NCBI RefSeq assembly: GCF_001641695.1
Contig: NZ_LSEF01000025.1
Span: 67,297-131,296 of the forward strand
Direction: 5' to 3'
Length of the DNA stretch: 64,000 bases
Source: Bradyrhizobium neotropicale
GTDB lineage: Bacteria; Pseudomonadota; Alphaproteobacteria; Rhizobiales; Xanthobacteraceae
Shown here one piece after another: positions 56,456 through 64,000 of the stretch. The position numbers were made by a program, and so were the translations under genes. The notes under the pieces are model-generated. The model had not been told where the DNA came from. It saw only the letters and a list, made by a program, of their open reading frames with translations, and did no database searches. The stretch's first letter is position 1. Each line of letters starts with the position of its first letter.

Positions 56456-57409
56456 ATGAAAGTCAGTGAACCCGTCTATGACGCGTCTCAGTCGATCTTC
56501 GCGAGAGCGGCAAGATTGAGATTGTTTGGAAAGTCTCCTGCCAAGGTCTATTTGCGGCTCAACAAGCCGATCTGGGAAATCATTCCGCGCGGCCTCCAGA
56601 ATTCCGATCCTGTTCACGCGTACGGAGCCTGGCTTCAGAGCCTGGTTCGGCTCAGCGCGACGCGAGAGCAGTATTTCGGAACGTTCTTTCTCCGGAACCG
56701 TCCAGCCCTGGAATTGATGCGCCGTATCGCCGACAAGAAGCCAAAGGGCGCACCCCTGAGAATTGTCGTGCTCGCGTGCAGTGCTGGCGCCGAGGTTTAC
56801 TCGATCCTTTGGACAATTCGCTCGGCTCGACCCGACCTCAAGGTTTCCGTGCGCGCGGTGGACATTTCGCAGAAGATTCTGAACTTTGCTGAAAATGGCG
56901 TGTACGCGTCCGATACCACCGGACTGGTCGGCTCCTCGATCTTCGAGCGCCTGACCGCGCACGAAATGGAGCATATGTTCGACTGGAAAGGCGACGCGGC
57001 CAGTGTAAAGCCCTGGCTCCGAGAGGGGATTACGTGGCAGCTTGGCGATGCTTCTTCGCCCGAGCTGATCCGCGCTTTGGGACCTCAGGACATCGTGGTG
57101 GCCAACAATTTCCTTTGTCATATGGAGCCGCCGGCGGCAGAGAGCTGTCTGCGGAATATTGCGGGTCTGCTCGATCGTGGGGGATGCCTGTTTGTTTCCG
57201 GCGTTGATCTCGATGTTCGAGCAAAGGTCGCGCGAGAGCTTGGATGGCGGCCGATCCCAGAGTTGCTCGAGCAAATCCACGACGGAGATCCTTGCGTCCG
57301 AAACGACTGGCCCTGGAAGTGGTGGGGTCTTGAACCGCTAAATCGCAGCAAGCCCAATTGGCGTAGTCGATATGCGGCATTCTTTGAGGTCAACGACGGA
57401 AACGGCTAG
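56456..57409 (+). CDS. CheR-like SAM-dependent methyltransferase domain protein
   Basis: The 317-aa protein resembles the CheR methyltransferase fold. The SAM-binding motif reads LRIVVLACSAGAEVYSILW, followed by VRAVDISQKILNFAENGVY (the CheR DIS/ILxxAxxGxY pattern). IVVANNFLCHMEPPAAESCLRNIAGLLDRGGCLFV is a typical late block. The N-terminal helical CheR subdomain is short or replaced. ATG 56456 has AAGGA upstream; a GTG at 56426 is in frame. It stands alone between the flippase and the nucleotide-sugar operon. No chemotaxis genes are nearby, so it probably methylates a sugar or lipid rather than a chemoreceptor. Confidence 0.82.
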   Translation: MKVSEPVYDASQSIFARAARLRLFGKSPAKVYLRLNKPIWEIIPRGLQNSDPVHAYGAWLQSLVRLSATREQYFGTFFLRNRPALELMRRIADKKPKGAPLRIVVLACSAGAEVYSILWTIRSARPDLKVSVRAVDISQKILNFAENGVYASDTTGLVGSSIFERLTAHEMEHMFDWKGDAASVKPWLREGITWQLGDASSPELIRALGPQDIVVANNFLCHMEPPAAESCLRNIAGLLDRGGCLFVSGVDLDVRAKVARELGWRPIPELLEQIHDGDPCVRNDWPWKWWGLEPLNRSKPNWRSRYAAFFEVNDGNG

Positions 57410-57476
57410 AAGCCGAGGTCGATCTTCGACCCGCCAAACGCGATAGACCCCTCCCTTGATCCGAGGTCAAGCGCCA

Positions 57477-58808
57477 CTAACGCCCGATGCCCTCGTAGTG
57501 CGCGAATGCCTCGGGATCGAGAACACGGCGCCCATCGACGACCAGAGGACGTCTGCCAAGCTCTTTCAGCAAGCCAGCGAGCTGTGAGAACTCCTTCCAT
57601 CGCGTGACCAGAATAACGACCTGCGCGTTGGCGACCGCCTCGCGCAGCGATTCCGCCAGATCCACGTCCGTCAGATCCTCGTGTCCATTCGGGCGCGCGA
57701 TAGGGTCATAGGCCGTCACACGCGCGCCTTCCATCTTGAGTTTGCGAATGATCGGAAAAGCCGGGGATTCGCGCACGTCATCCGTATCGGGCTTGAACGC
57801 GATTCCGAGTATGGTGACCGTCACATCCTGCAGCGATGCAAAATGGCGCCGGATCAGACGCATTATCTCGTCGATCTGTCCCTTGTTAACGTCGAGAACG
57901 CTCTGCAGAAGATTCAGCGTCAGGCCCATTTCGCGCCCCTGGCCTATCAATGCTGTAACGTCCTTGGGCAAGCAGCTCCCGCCGAACCCGCAGCCTGGCT
58001 CCAGGAAGCTGACAATGGGCGCCGTCACTCTCTCGCCGCCAATACGCGTTGTGAAATATCCGGCTTGATGCACGCCGCGCATCACGTCGGCTGCGTCCAC
58101 ATTGCCGACCGCCCTGCACAAGCGCGCAATCTCGTTCGAGAACGAGATCATGGTAGCCAGCACGGCGTTCGACGCGTACTTGATCATCTCCGCAGTCGTC
58201 GGACTGGTCACGATGCGCGGCACCGCTTTGTCGAAGCCGGAGTAGAGTTCGCGCAGGACATCATGCGTGCGGGCATCTATACCCCCGAGCACCAGCCGGT
58301 CCGGATAGGAGAAGTCAGAGACCGCGGTGCCCTCGGTCAGAAACTCCGGGTTCATGCCCAGTCCGAACCCCTGCCCCGCAATCTTGCCGGATGCTCGTTC
58401 GAGCGCTGCTCGCACAACACCCACCGTCGTTCCGGGTATGACCGTGCTTTTGACGATCACGGTGCTGTAGCCGGCCTTGCGCCGAAGCGCACCACCGATC
58501 TCGGAGGCTGCCGCCTCGACATAGGACAGATCGATCTTGCCGTCGGCGGCAGGCGTCCCCACCGCAATGAACGTCACGTCGGTCGCCGCTACCGCCGCGG
58601 CCAAATCCGTGGATGCCCGCAAGCGCCGGCCGACGTGGCGCTCCATGAGCTCCGACAAGCCCTTCTCGTGGATCGGCGACCGCGCCGAGTTGATCATCTC
58701 GACCTTGCCGGGATCGACATCCACGCAGGTCACGTCGTGCCCACACTCGGCGAGGCAAGCGCCCGTCACCAAACCCACATAGCCCGTGCCGATGATTGAA
58801 ATCTTCAT
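57477..58808 (-). CDS. ugd: UDP-glucose 6-dehydrogenase (UDP-glucose/GDP-mannose dehydrogenase family)
   Basis: The 443-aa enzyme oxidises UDP-glucose to UDP-glucuronate with NAD+. The N-terminal Rossmann motif reads KISIIGTGYVGLVTGACLAE. The catalytic Cys279 lies in GGSCLPKD. IVKSTVIPGTTVG and VLGIAFKPDTDDVRESPA are canonical family blocks. It overlaps the UDP-xylose-synthase-like gene by ATGA, so the product UDP-glucuronate has an immediate consumer. GDP-mannose dehydrogenases share the fold; the partner gene makes the UDP-glucose assignment more likely. Confidence 0.93.
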   Translation of the reverse strand: MKISIIGTGYVGLVTGACLAECGHDVTCVDVDPGKVEMINSARSPIHEKGLSELMERHVGRRLRASTDLAAAVAATDVTFIAVGTPAADGKIDLSYVEAAASEIGGALRRKAGYSTVIVKSTVIPGTTVGVVRAALERASGKIAGQGFGLGMNPEFLTEGTAVSDFSYPDRLVLGGIDARTHDVLRELYSGFDKAVPRIVTSPTTAEMIKYASNAVLATMISFSNEIARLCRAVGNVDAADVMRGVHQAGYFTTRIGGERVTAPIVSFLEPGCGFGGSCLPKDVTALIGQGREMGLTLNLLQSVLDVNKGQIDEIMRLIRRHFASLQDVTVTILGIAFKPDTDDVRESPAFPIIRKLKMEGARVTAYDPIARPNGHEDLTDVDLAESLREAVANAQVVILVTRWKEFSQLAGLLKELGRRPLVVDGRRVLDPEAFAHYEGIGR

Positions 58809-59953
58809 TGCGCGGCCGCATTCCGGTTGTGATTGTACCAGATCAACGATCGGTAGATGCCATCCTCGATCAGGACCTTGGGCGCGAAGCCGAGTTCATT
58901 GCGCGCCTTGTCGATGACGGGGCAACGGCGGTTCGGATTGTCGATCAAATAATCTGCTTCGTTGCTCTTGCCCAACACGACCTTGCCACGGTAGCCGCTG
59001 ACTTCGGCAGCCGCCCTGACGATGAGCTCGGCCAGATTGGCGATCGAGATTTCCGGACGGTCGATGCCGATGTTATAGGGCTCGCCGGCACCGCCGCGCA
59101 CCAGAACCTTGAAGTAGCCGGTGATCGCATCGGTCGCGTAGCAGAAGGTCCGCGTCGGGCTGCCGTCGGACAGCATGACGATGTCGCGCCCGGCGAAAAT
59201 ATCCTTCGCAAAGTCCGATATCACGCGTCCATCGGTAATCTTCAATCCAGGACCGTAGTTGTTGAACGGCCGCGCCATGCGCACCGGGATTTCCTCCTGC
59301 CTGGCGTAGACGACGCACATCGTCTCACCGAAGCGCTTGGTCTCGTCGTAGCAGGCCCGAGGGCCGGTGCAGGAGACGTGGCCCCGGTAGTCCTCGGGTG
59401 TCGGTATGGCCGCCGATACGGGGTCGCCGTAGATCTCGCTCGACGAATAGAACAGAAACCCGCGCAGCGGCTGGCCCCTGTCTCGCTCCGCCACGGCATA
59501 GTCCAGCAGGTTGCGCAAGCCGTTGACGTTCGCGTCGATGCACTTGAGCGGTTGGGCGCGATAGAAGATGGGTGAAGCGATGCCCGCAGCGTGGACGACA
59601 TAATCGAAATGGCCGATATCCTTCGGCAGCGGTTCGATCATGTCATGGCGCCGCAATTCCAGGTCAGCGCGCCCGCGCAGGGCTTCGAGCCATTCGGGCA
59701 CACCGCGCGCGTAATTGTCGTACACCGCGACATTGATCTTCCCGCCGGCCGCGCGCGTATCATTCCAGTGCAGAACGGATTGAACGAGGTAGTATCCGAG
59801 AAATCCGCCGCCGCCGGTCACCAGCAATCTTCCGCCGGACATGGCGCCGAACTCGGCGGCTAGATCCGCACAGATCGCATCCAGGTCTTCATCCAGGAGC
59901 TCCTGCAACCCAATCAACTGTCTGTGCTTGCGCATGTACGAAGATTCCATCAT
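58805..59953 (-). CDS. UDP-glucuronate decarboxylase (UDP-xylose synthase)-like epimerase/dehydratase
   Basis: The 382-aa enzyme has a helical N-terminal extension of about 40 residues before the Rossmann motif LLVTGGGGFLGYY. The active-site segment GPRACYDETKR (Y202, K206) is the signature of UDP-glucuronate decarboxylases. MARPFNNYGPGL and YATDAITGYF follow. It would convert UDP-glucuronate to UDP-xylose. It overlaps ugd by 4 bp and lies just after the PIG-L gene. The N-terminal extension is longer than in standard UXS. Confidence 0.88.
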   Translation of the reverse strand: MMESSYMRKHRQLIGLQELLDEDLDAICADLAAEFGAMSGGRLLVTGGGGFLGYYLVQSVLHWNDTRAAGGKINVAVYDNYARGVPEWLEALRGRADLELRRHDMIEPLPKDIGHFDYVVHAAGIASPIFYRAQPLKCIDANVNGLRNLLDYAVAERDRGQPLRGFLFYSSSEIYGDPVSAAIPTPEDYRGHVSCTGPRACYDETKRFGETMCVVYARQEEIPVRMARPFNNYGPGLKITDGRVISDFAKDIFAGRDIVMLSDGSPTRTFCYATDAITGYFKVLVRGGAGEPYNIGIDRPEISIANLAELIVRAAAEVSGYRGKVVLGKSNEADYLIDNPNRRCPVIDKARNELGFAPKVLIEDGIYRSLIWYNHNRNAAAQ

Positions 59954-59959
59954 TTGAAC

Positions 59960-60610
59960 CTAGAGAACGAGCTTTCGCGCGTGGAAAGCCTCGGCGTAGC
60001 GCGTTGGCGAGTTGCACTCGACACCGCGAAGGCGCATGTGACCGCGAAACAGGTCCGCGTCGAACCATTGGTGATTGATCTGTGAGGGAAAACTCTTCAG
60101 CAGGGTCGACACCTTCTTGTCGACCGTCGCCTCCGACAGCGGACAAAAAACTCCCGGGTGCGTCAGATCCCCTTCATATTTCGGAATCTCGTATTCCAGG
60201 ATCGTGTGATTGCGGAAGGTGTTCCACGTCAGCTCCGAAATGACGCGATGATCCTGATGCCGGTCGGTGAGGTAGTGAGTCATGATAAGATCCGGTGCGC
60301 CCCACCTGCGCATGTCCTCGAACGCGTCCTTGACGTCGGCCACACAGGACGGGAAATAGCTGCCGCGAAACCTGTGCACATGCACAGTGAGATCGGCGCC
60401 CGCTGCGCCCAGCAGCGATTCGGCTGCTGCGCGCGTCTCGGGCTCGCGCACGTCATCTCCGGAGAAGAGCACCCAAACGAAACGCAATCGAGGATAGCGC
60501 TTATGCAGCTCGATCAGCGTCCCGCCGCATCCGATCTCAATGTCGTCGCAATGGGCGCCCAAGCAGAGGATCGTACCGTCCGCAGGGAGATCAGGCTTGA
60601 ATCGCAGCAT
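59960..60610 (-). CDS. PIG-L-family deacetylase
   Basis: The 216-aa protein has the zinc-binding motif AHCDDIEIGCGG (His, Asp, Asp) near the N-terminus. A second histidine block is LTDRHQDHR. Such enzymes remove N-acetyl groups from N-acetylglucosamine-type sugars or lipid-linked amino sugars. The start chosen is ATG 60610 (MLRFKPDL); the frame opens up to 60718, but that part lies inside the upstream gene. The gene overlaps the preceding one by 20 bp. Its product probably deacetylates a sugar of this polysaccharide. Confidence 0.9.
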   Translation of the reverse strand: MLRFKPDLPADGTILCLGAHCDDIEIGCGGTLIELHKRYPRLRFVWVLFSGDDVREPETRAAAESLLGAAGADLTVHVHRFRGSYFPSCVADVKDAFEDMRRWGAPDLIMTHYLTDRHQDHRVISELTWNTFRNHTILEYEIPKYEGDLTHPGVFCPLSEATVDKKVSTLLKSFPSQINHQWFDADLFRGHMRLRGVECNSPTRYAEAFHARKLVL

Positions 60611-61946
60611 GGTCTTCGCCCAGAGAAAGCCGCCGGCTGGTTCTGGAAAGCGCCTTGTTGAGCGCTTTCTCGCCACTGACGAAGGATTGGTCGGTCCAAA
60701 GGTAGGCCCAATCCCCATAGCGGCCGCAATATGCGATGCCGATATCGTCGAGGAAGCCGTGAACCGCTGCCGTGCAGGACGTCGCCTCCAGATCGAAGAT
60801 CACGTTGGCGTAGGGAATGTGCATGGCGCCGCGGTACAGGATGCGATCGTCCTCGCGCAATATACCGCACTGCCTGAGACCGGCGATGACCGGCTCGATG
60901 CAATCCTCGGGCCGCCGGTCGAGGGGCCTGTACTTCTTGGAGAAGTAGCACTCCGCCTGCAGGCTCCCGCATCCGGGAGGAACGTTGTGCGGAGATTGCA
61001 GATGCGGCGTGCTGAGACGGCTGAAGAAGATGTCGCGATCGTAGAAGTAGGTCCAGTGAGCGTCGATGAGGTCTTCCCGATCGATGCCGAGGTTGACGAT
61101 GACGGCTTCGCTGCAGGCCAGCCGTTCGGCCGCCTCGAGAACGTCTCGCGGTACTCCCTCGATCATCGGTATCAGCTCAGGCAGCGGAATCGACGAAATC
61201 AGGGCGTCGTATGATGCCGCCGCGCCGTTCTTGAAGTGCAGCAGGCGTGCCTTCGGATCCATGCGAACGACCTTGTGACCGAGCTTGATGTCGGCCATTT
61301 TTTTGAACGGCTCGAGGTAGCTGACAAAGCCGCCGCGACTTGGATAGCGAAAGCCGCTGTTGTAGTTCACATTAGCCGTGCTCGGCTCCAGGGCGCCGCG
61401 AAACACTTCATCGAGCTTCGGGCGATACATTCGCGGGCCAATCCACTCCGTGCTCAGGTTGGACGCCGTCGTGGTGTGGTATTTCCACGTGTATTCCATC
61501 GGAAACGTTTCCGAAAACGTCTTGCCGTAGCTTGCGCGCAGCCAGTCCTCGTAGTTGCGAATTGGCGGCGTTTCGGTGCGCTGCGCCACTTCGACGAATT
61601 CCAGCATGATCTTGGTGACCAGGTCGGTCGGCAATCCGTACAGGTTGACCTGGGCCGGATGCTTGATCCAGTGCCCCCGCCAATAGTTGTTGATCCGCGT
61701 CGGCGTGCTTTCGTATTTGCCGCCGATATTGGCCGCGAGCAGATCCTTGATGCGGCCATCGTCGGTGAACGACACGTGCGGCCCTTCATCGAAGACCCAG
61801 CCGCCCGGAAACTCGTGCGACGCGGTATGGCCGCCGACGTAATCGTGCATGTCGTACATCACGGGGCGTGGTGCGCCGGCCGCCTGCGCGGCGTGCGCAG
61901 CACCGAAACCCGCCATTCCCGTACCCAGTATCGTGATACTCGTCAT
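60591..61946 (-). CDS. FAD-dependent oxidoreductase/mutase, UDP-galactopyranose mutase-like
   Basis: The 451-aa flavoprotein starts with a dinucleotide-binding fold ITILGTGMAGFGAAHAAQ. The FDEGPHVSFTDD segment resembles the amine-oxidase/UGM family, as do FRYPSRGGFVSYLEPF and the C-terminal GRYGDWAYLWTDQSFVSG. Such proteins in sugar operons include UDP-galactopyranose mutases and putative nucleotide-sugar oxidases. The precise reaction cannot be told by eye. The protein acts in the cytoplasm. It is followed by PIG-L with an overlap. Confidence 0.85.
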   Translation of the reverse strand: MTSITILGTGMAGFGAAHAAQAAGAPRPVMYDMHDYVGGHTASHEFPGGWVFDEGPHVSFTDDGRIKDLLAANIGGKYESTPTRINNYWRGHWIKHPAQVNLYGLPTDLVTKIMLEFVEVAQRTETPPIRNYEDWLRASYGKTFSETFPMEYTWKYHTTTASNLSTEWIGPRMYRPKLDEVFRGALEPSTANVNYNSGFRYPSRGGFVSYLEPFKKMADIKLGHKVVRMDPKARLLHFKNGAAASYDALISSIPLPELIPMIEGVPRDVLEAAERLACSEAVIVNLGIDREDLIDAHWTYFYDRDIFFSRLSTPHLQSPHNVPPGCGSLQAECYFSKKYRPLDRRPEDCIEPVIAGLRQCGILREDDRILYRGAMHIPYANVIFDLEATSCTAAVHGFLDDIGIAYCGRYGDWAYLWTDQSFVSGEKALNKALSRTSRRLSLGEDHAAIQA

Positions 61947-62108
61947 CGCCAGTTCATCCCTTGCGATTATTCGATGGACACGCCACCAATCCTGTCACCA
62001 AAGGGCTTTCAGCCAGTCGGCGTCGTCTTGGGTGGCGCGATCGGGGCCCTGGCGCTCTTTTGTTTGCCATGACTGGAGGCCCTTCCTGCATTTCCGGATC
62101 GCGTTGGC

Positions 62109-63464
62109 TCAAATGGGGGAGAGTTGCGTGTCCTTCTCCGATCCGAGCGGCGCTTGCGTGAATTGCGAGCGCGAAGGAGTCGTCTCCAATGGCCAGCGCT
62201 GGTTCTGCTCCCGCCAAAGCTTCTCCGCCAACCGGCCGCGCGGTGACTCGACATCGTTGAAGGAAATGACCGCATCCTTCGCGATGTCCCGCCGCAGCAT
62301 GCAGCCTTCGGACAAGCCGATCGGCAACGCGTCGACGGCTCTGGCCGCCGCGCGATTGTCGATCAAGCCATAGGAGCAGAAGCCACCGACGCCATCCAGA
62401 CGCTCGCCGGCCTTGAGGTCGCGCTTGGCGATGGTGAGCACCTCGCAGACCGGCCCCGCGAGCGGCGCCACCGTCGGATCCTGATGAACCACCGCGCGGC
62501 CGATCGTGGAAAGAAGTTGCACGTGCGGCAGGTGAAAAGGCGTGTAGAAAAGGTAGAACGGACCGTCGCCCAGCTTGTAGTAGCTCAATTGCGCTTGCTT
62601 GAGCGGCGCGTCCTCGTGAACAATGACCCAGGCTCCGGTCCCTGGCATCGCCCCTACTGAATAATCCACGATACCGGTCTTGAGCATCTCTTCGGCCGGC
62701 AGCAGTTTCGTCAGCTCCCTCACATATGAGCAGGACGGGCCGTGCATGCCGCGGCGGCCAACGTGGAAACCGGTCGCGTTCGCCAGGACCGTAGTTTCCA
62801 TCGACAGCTTGGTCGAATCGGCGAAGGAGGTGACCTTGTGCACATCCTGGCCGTACTTCGCGGCAAACTCACGCTGGGTCTCCGGGGTCCGGTAGTGATC
62901 CACCATCCCCTTGATGTTGCCAGCGGCCACAGGACGAAAACCGAGGGAACGCAGGTAACGCAGGAGCGTCATGGCGACACCCGGCTCGTCGCCGTCCGTG
63001 TGCGTCACCACCACTCCCGCACTGTCCGCCCGCGCCTTGAGGATCGGTCCCAACAACGAGTCCAGTTCTGCGTTGACCAGGACGACATGCTTGCCGTGCT
63101 CGAAGGCCGCCAGAACCACGCCCGCCGCAGCCTCGATCGTTCCCGTCGCTTCGACCAGGATGTCGATCGCCGGGCAAGTCGTGAGCGCCGAGGGATCATC
63201 CGTCAACACCGGAATGCCTGACTTGATCGAGGCTTCCGCCGCCCGCGCCGACGTGACCCGGCGCCATTCCTGAAAGCCGGCTTCGCGGAAAGCCCTTTCG
63301 CCATGCTCGAGGGTTCGGTTTGCGATGGCCACCAGACGCATGCCGGGCGCCGGCGTTCCCAGTTGCAGAGCAATGGCCCGGCCGGTCACACCGGCTCCCA
63401 CCAGTCCTATGCGGATTGGGTTGCCGGTGGACTCGCGTTGCAGCAGAGCGACGTCGACGTTCAT
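62109..63464 (-). CDS. NAD(P)-binding oxidoreductase with C-terminal SAF domain (homoserine dehydrogenase-like)
   Basis: The 451-aa protein starts at ATG 63464, overlapping the RfbC-like stop by ATGA. Its Rossmann motif reads IRIGLVGAGVTGRAIALQLG. DILVEATGTIEAAAGVVL, a nucleotide-binding region and a central GNIKGMVDHYRTPE follow. The C-terminal part is a SAF domain (LKAGERLDGVGGFCSYGL, LRRDIAKDAVISFNDV) of the type in antifreeze-like/NeuB-like proteins. This architecture is the COG4091 type (predicted homoserine dehydrogenase-like). In sugar clusters it may reduce or tailor a nucleotide-sugar intermediate; the substrate is unknown. About 160 bp separate it from the UGM-like gene. Confidence 0.85.
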   Translation of the reverse strand: MNVDVALLQRESTGNPIRIGLVGAGVTGRAIALQLGTPAPGMRLVAIANRTLEHGERAFREAGFQEWRRVTSARAAEASIKSGIPVLTDDPSALTTCPAIDILVEATGTIEAAAGVVLAAFEHGKHVVLVNAELDSLLGPILKARADSAGVVVTHTDGDEPGVAMTLLRYLRSLGFRPVAAGNIKGMVDHYRTPETQREFAAKYGQDVHKVTSFADSTKLSMETTVLANATGFHVGRRGMHGPSCSYVRELTKLLPAEEMLKTGIVDYSVGAMPGTGAWVIVHEDAPLKQAQLSYYKLGDGPFYLFYTPFHLPHVQLLSTIGRAVVHQDPTVAPLAGPVCEVLTIAKRDLKAGERLDGVGGFCSYGLIDNRAAARAVDALPIGLSEGCMLRRDIAKDAVISFNDVESPRGRLAEKLWREQNQRWPLETTPSRSQFTQAPLGSEKDTQLSPI

Positions 63465-64000
63465 AGGAACCTCTCTTTCGTAGGGTTGTTCTGCCCCGGC
63501 GTGTTGCCCTGCCCCTGCATCAAGGGCCAGTTGCGGTCCTGCTCCGAAATCGCCGAAACCGGCAGCGGCCACTGAATGCCGAAGGCCGGATCATCGAATC
63601 GTGCGCCCCGGCACGATTCCGGCGCGTAGAACGCCGAGGTCAGGTACAGCGCCTCGGAATTATCTTCGATGCTCTGAAATCCATGCGCACATTGCTCGGG
63701 AACGTAAAGCATGCGCCCGTTTTCCGCGGTCAGCTCCACGCCGCACCATTGCCCGAACGAAGCCGAGTCCGGTCGGAGGTCGACGGCCACGTCAAAGATC
63801 GCGCCCCTTGTGCAGCGCACCAGCTTCGCTTCGAGCGTAGGCGCAATCTGCAGATGCAGTCCGCGGACCGTGCCCTTGCACGGGTTGAATTGCATGTTGG
63901 CCTGGACCGGCAGGAAGTGAATTCCATGTTCTTCGAATTCCCGCCCGCACCAGGCGCGCATGAAGCGGCCGCGTTCATCGTGACGCGGATCGGGATCGAT
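63461..64000 (-). CDS. dTDP-4-dehydrorhamnose 3,5-epimerase-like protein (RfbC), 5' end beyond the window
   Basis: At least 179 codons of a cupin-type epimerase are visible. The frame continues to the window edge, where IDPDPRHDERGRF precedes MRAWC, so the true start lies outside. Family signatures are VRGLHLQIAPTLEAKLVRCTRG (active-site His region), FDVAVDLRPDSASFGQW and YVPEQCAHGFQS. The protein would epimerise C3 and C5 of a 4-keto-6-deoxy sugar nucleotide. No RmlA, RmlB or RmlD gene is in the window, so its substrate is open. The stop overlaps the SAF-domain gene by ATGA. Confidence 0.92.
   Translation of the reverse strand: MDPDPRHDERGRFMRAWCGREFEEHGIHFLPVQANMQFNPCKGTVRGLHLQIAPTLEAKLVRCTRGAIFDVAVDLRPDSASFGQWCGVELTAENGRMLYVPEQCAHGFQSIEDNSEALYLTSAFYAPESCRGARFDDPAFGIQWPLPVSAISEQDRNWPLMQGQGNTPGQNNPTKERFL

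Overview
The window looks like the chromosome of a GC-rich alphaproteobacterium, most likely Bradyrhizobium or a close relative. That reading is an inference from gene content: a clade I nosRZDFYLX cluster, a membrane formate dehydrogenase with its DUF3305/DUF3306/DUF6352/DUF6505 accessory operon, twin-arginine signals on many periplasmic enzymes, LuxR-type orphan regulators next to a polysaccharide locus, and generally high GC. I see no rRNA, tRNA, CRISPR array or intact mobile element.

Layout. 0-9 kb: complete nitrous-oxide reductase operon (nosR, Z, D, F, Y, L, X), reading right. 9.2-15 kb: a ribose/xylose-type sugar ABC transporter with a xylulokinase (reading left) and a divergent RbsD/FucU mutarotase. 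15.3-19.1 kb: a second, CUT1-type sugar transporter (binding protein plus two permeases) with no ATPase gene. 19.2-31 kb: a formate-oxidation locus. One leftward run goes from a pseudo-ligase and four DUF genes through an HTH-TorD fusion and a Tat peptide to formate dehydrogenase alpha, beta and gamma. A divergent rightward pair encodes a large multi-cluster Fe-S protein and a small secreted protein. 31-36.8 kb: a WD40-cytochrome c fusion, small secreted or membrane proteins, a Crp/Fnr-type regulator and two LuxR-type regulators, one with a degenerate receiver. 37-44.4 kb: a type I secretion pair (HlyD adaptor and an ABC exporter with two N-terminal C39-like domains) and its probable substrate, a beta-helix/Ig-like protein without signal peptide. 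44.8-45.3 kb: a decayed IS481-family transposase. 45.3-64 kb: a surface polysaccharide locus with an O-antigen polymerase/ligase, glycosyltransferases of GT2, GT4 and WecG type, a flippase, a second secreted beta-helix protein, a CheR-like methyltransferase, and a leftward nucleotide-sugar operon (RfbC-like, SAF-domain dehydrogenase, UGM-like flavoprotein, PIG-L deacetylase, UDP-xylose-synthase-like, UDP-glucose dehydrogenase) that continues beyond the window.

How the parts fit. The nos and formate loci are respiratory: formate oxidation in the periplasm feeds quinol to the chain, and N2O can be the terminal acceptor. The right half builds and exports a polysaccharide and secretes beta-helix proteins that may act on it. 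The most unusual points are: two divergent formate-locus genes that both seem to start at CTG behind strong Shine-Dalgarno sequences; the DNA-binding/TorD chaperone fusion; a tandem pair of C39-like domains in the secretion ATPase; and two cases where the 3' end of a gene survives as a degenerate direct repeat, beside the beta-helix gene and beside the flippase gene, recording lost tandem paralogues.
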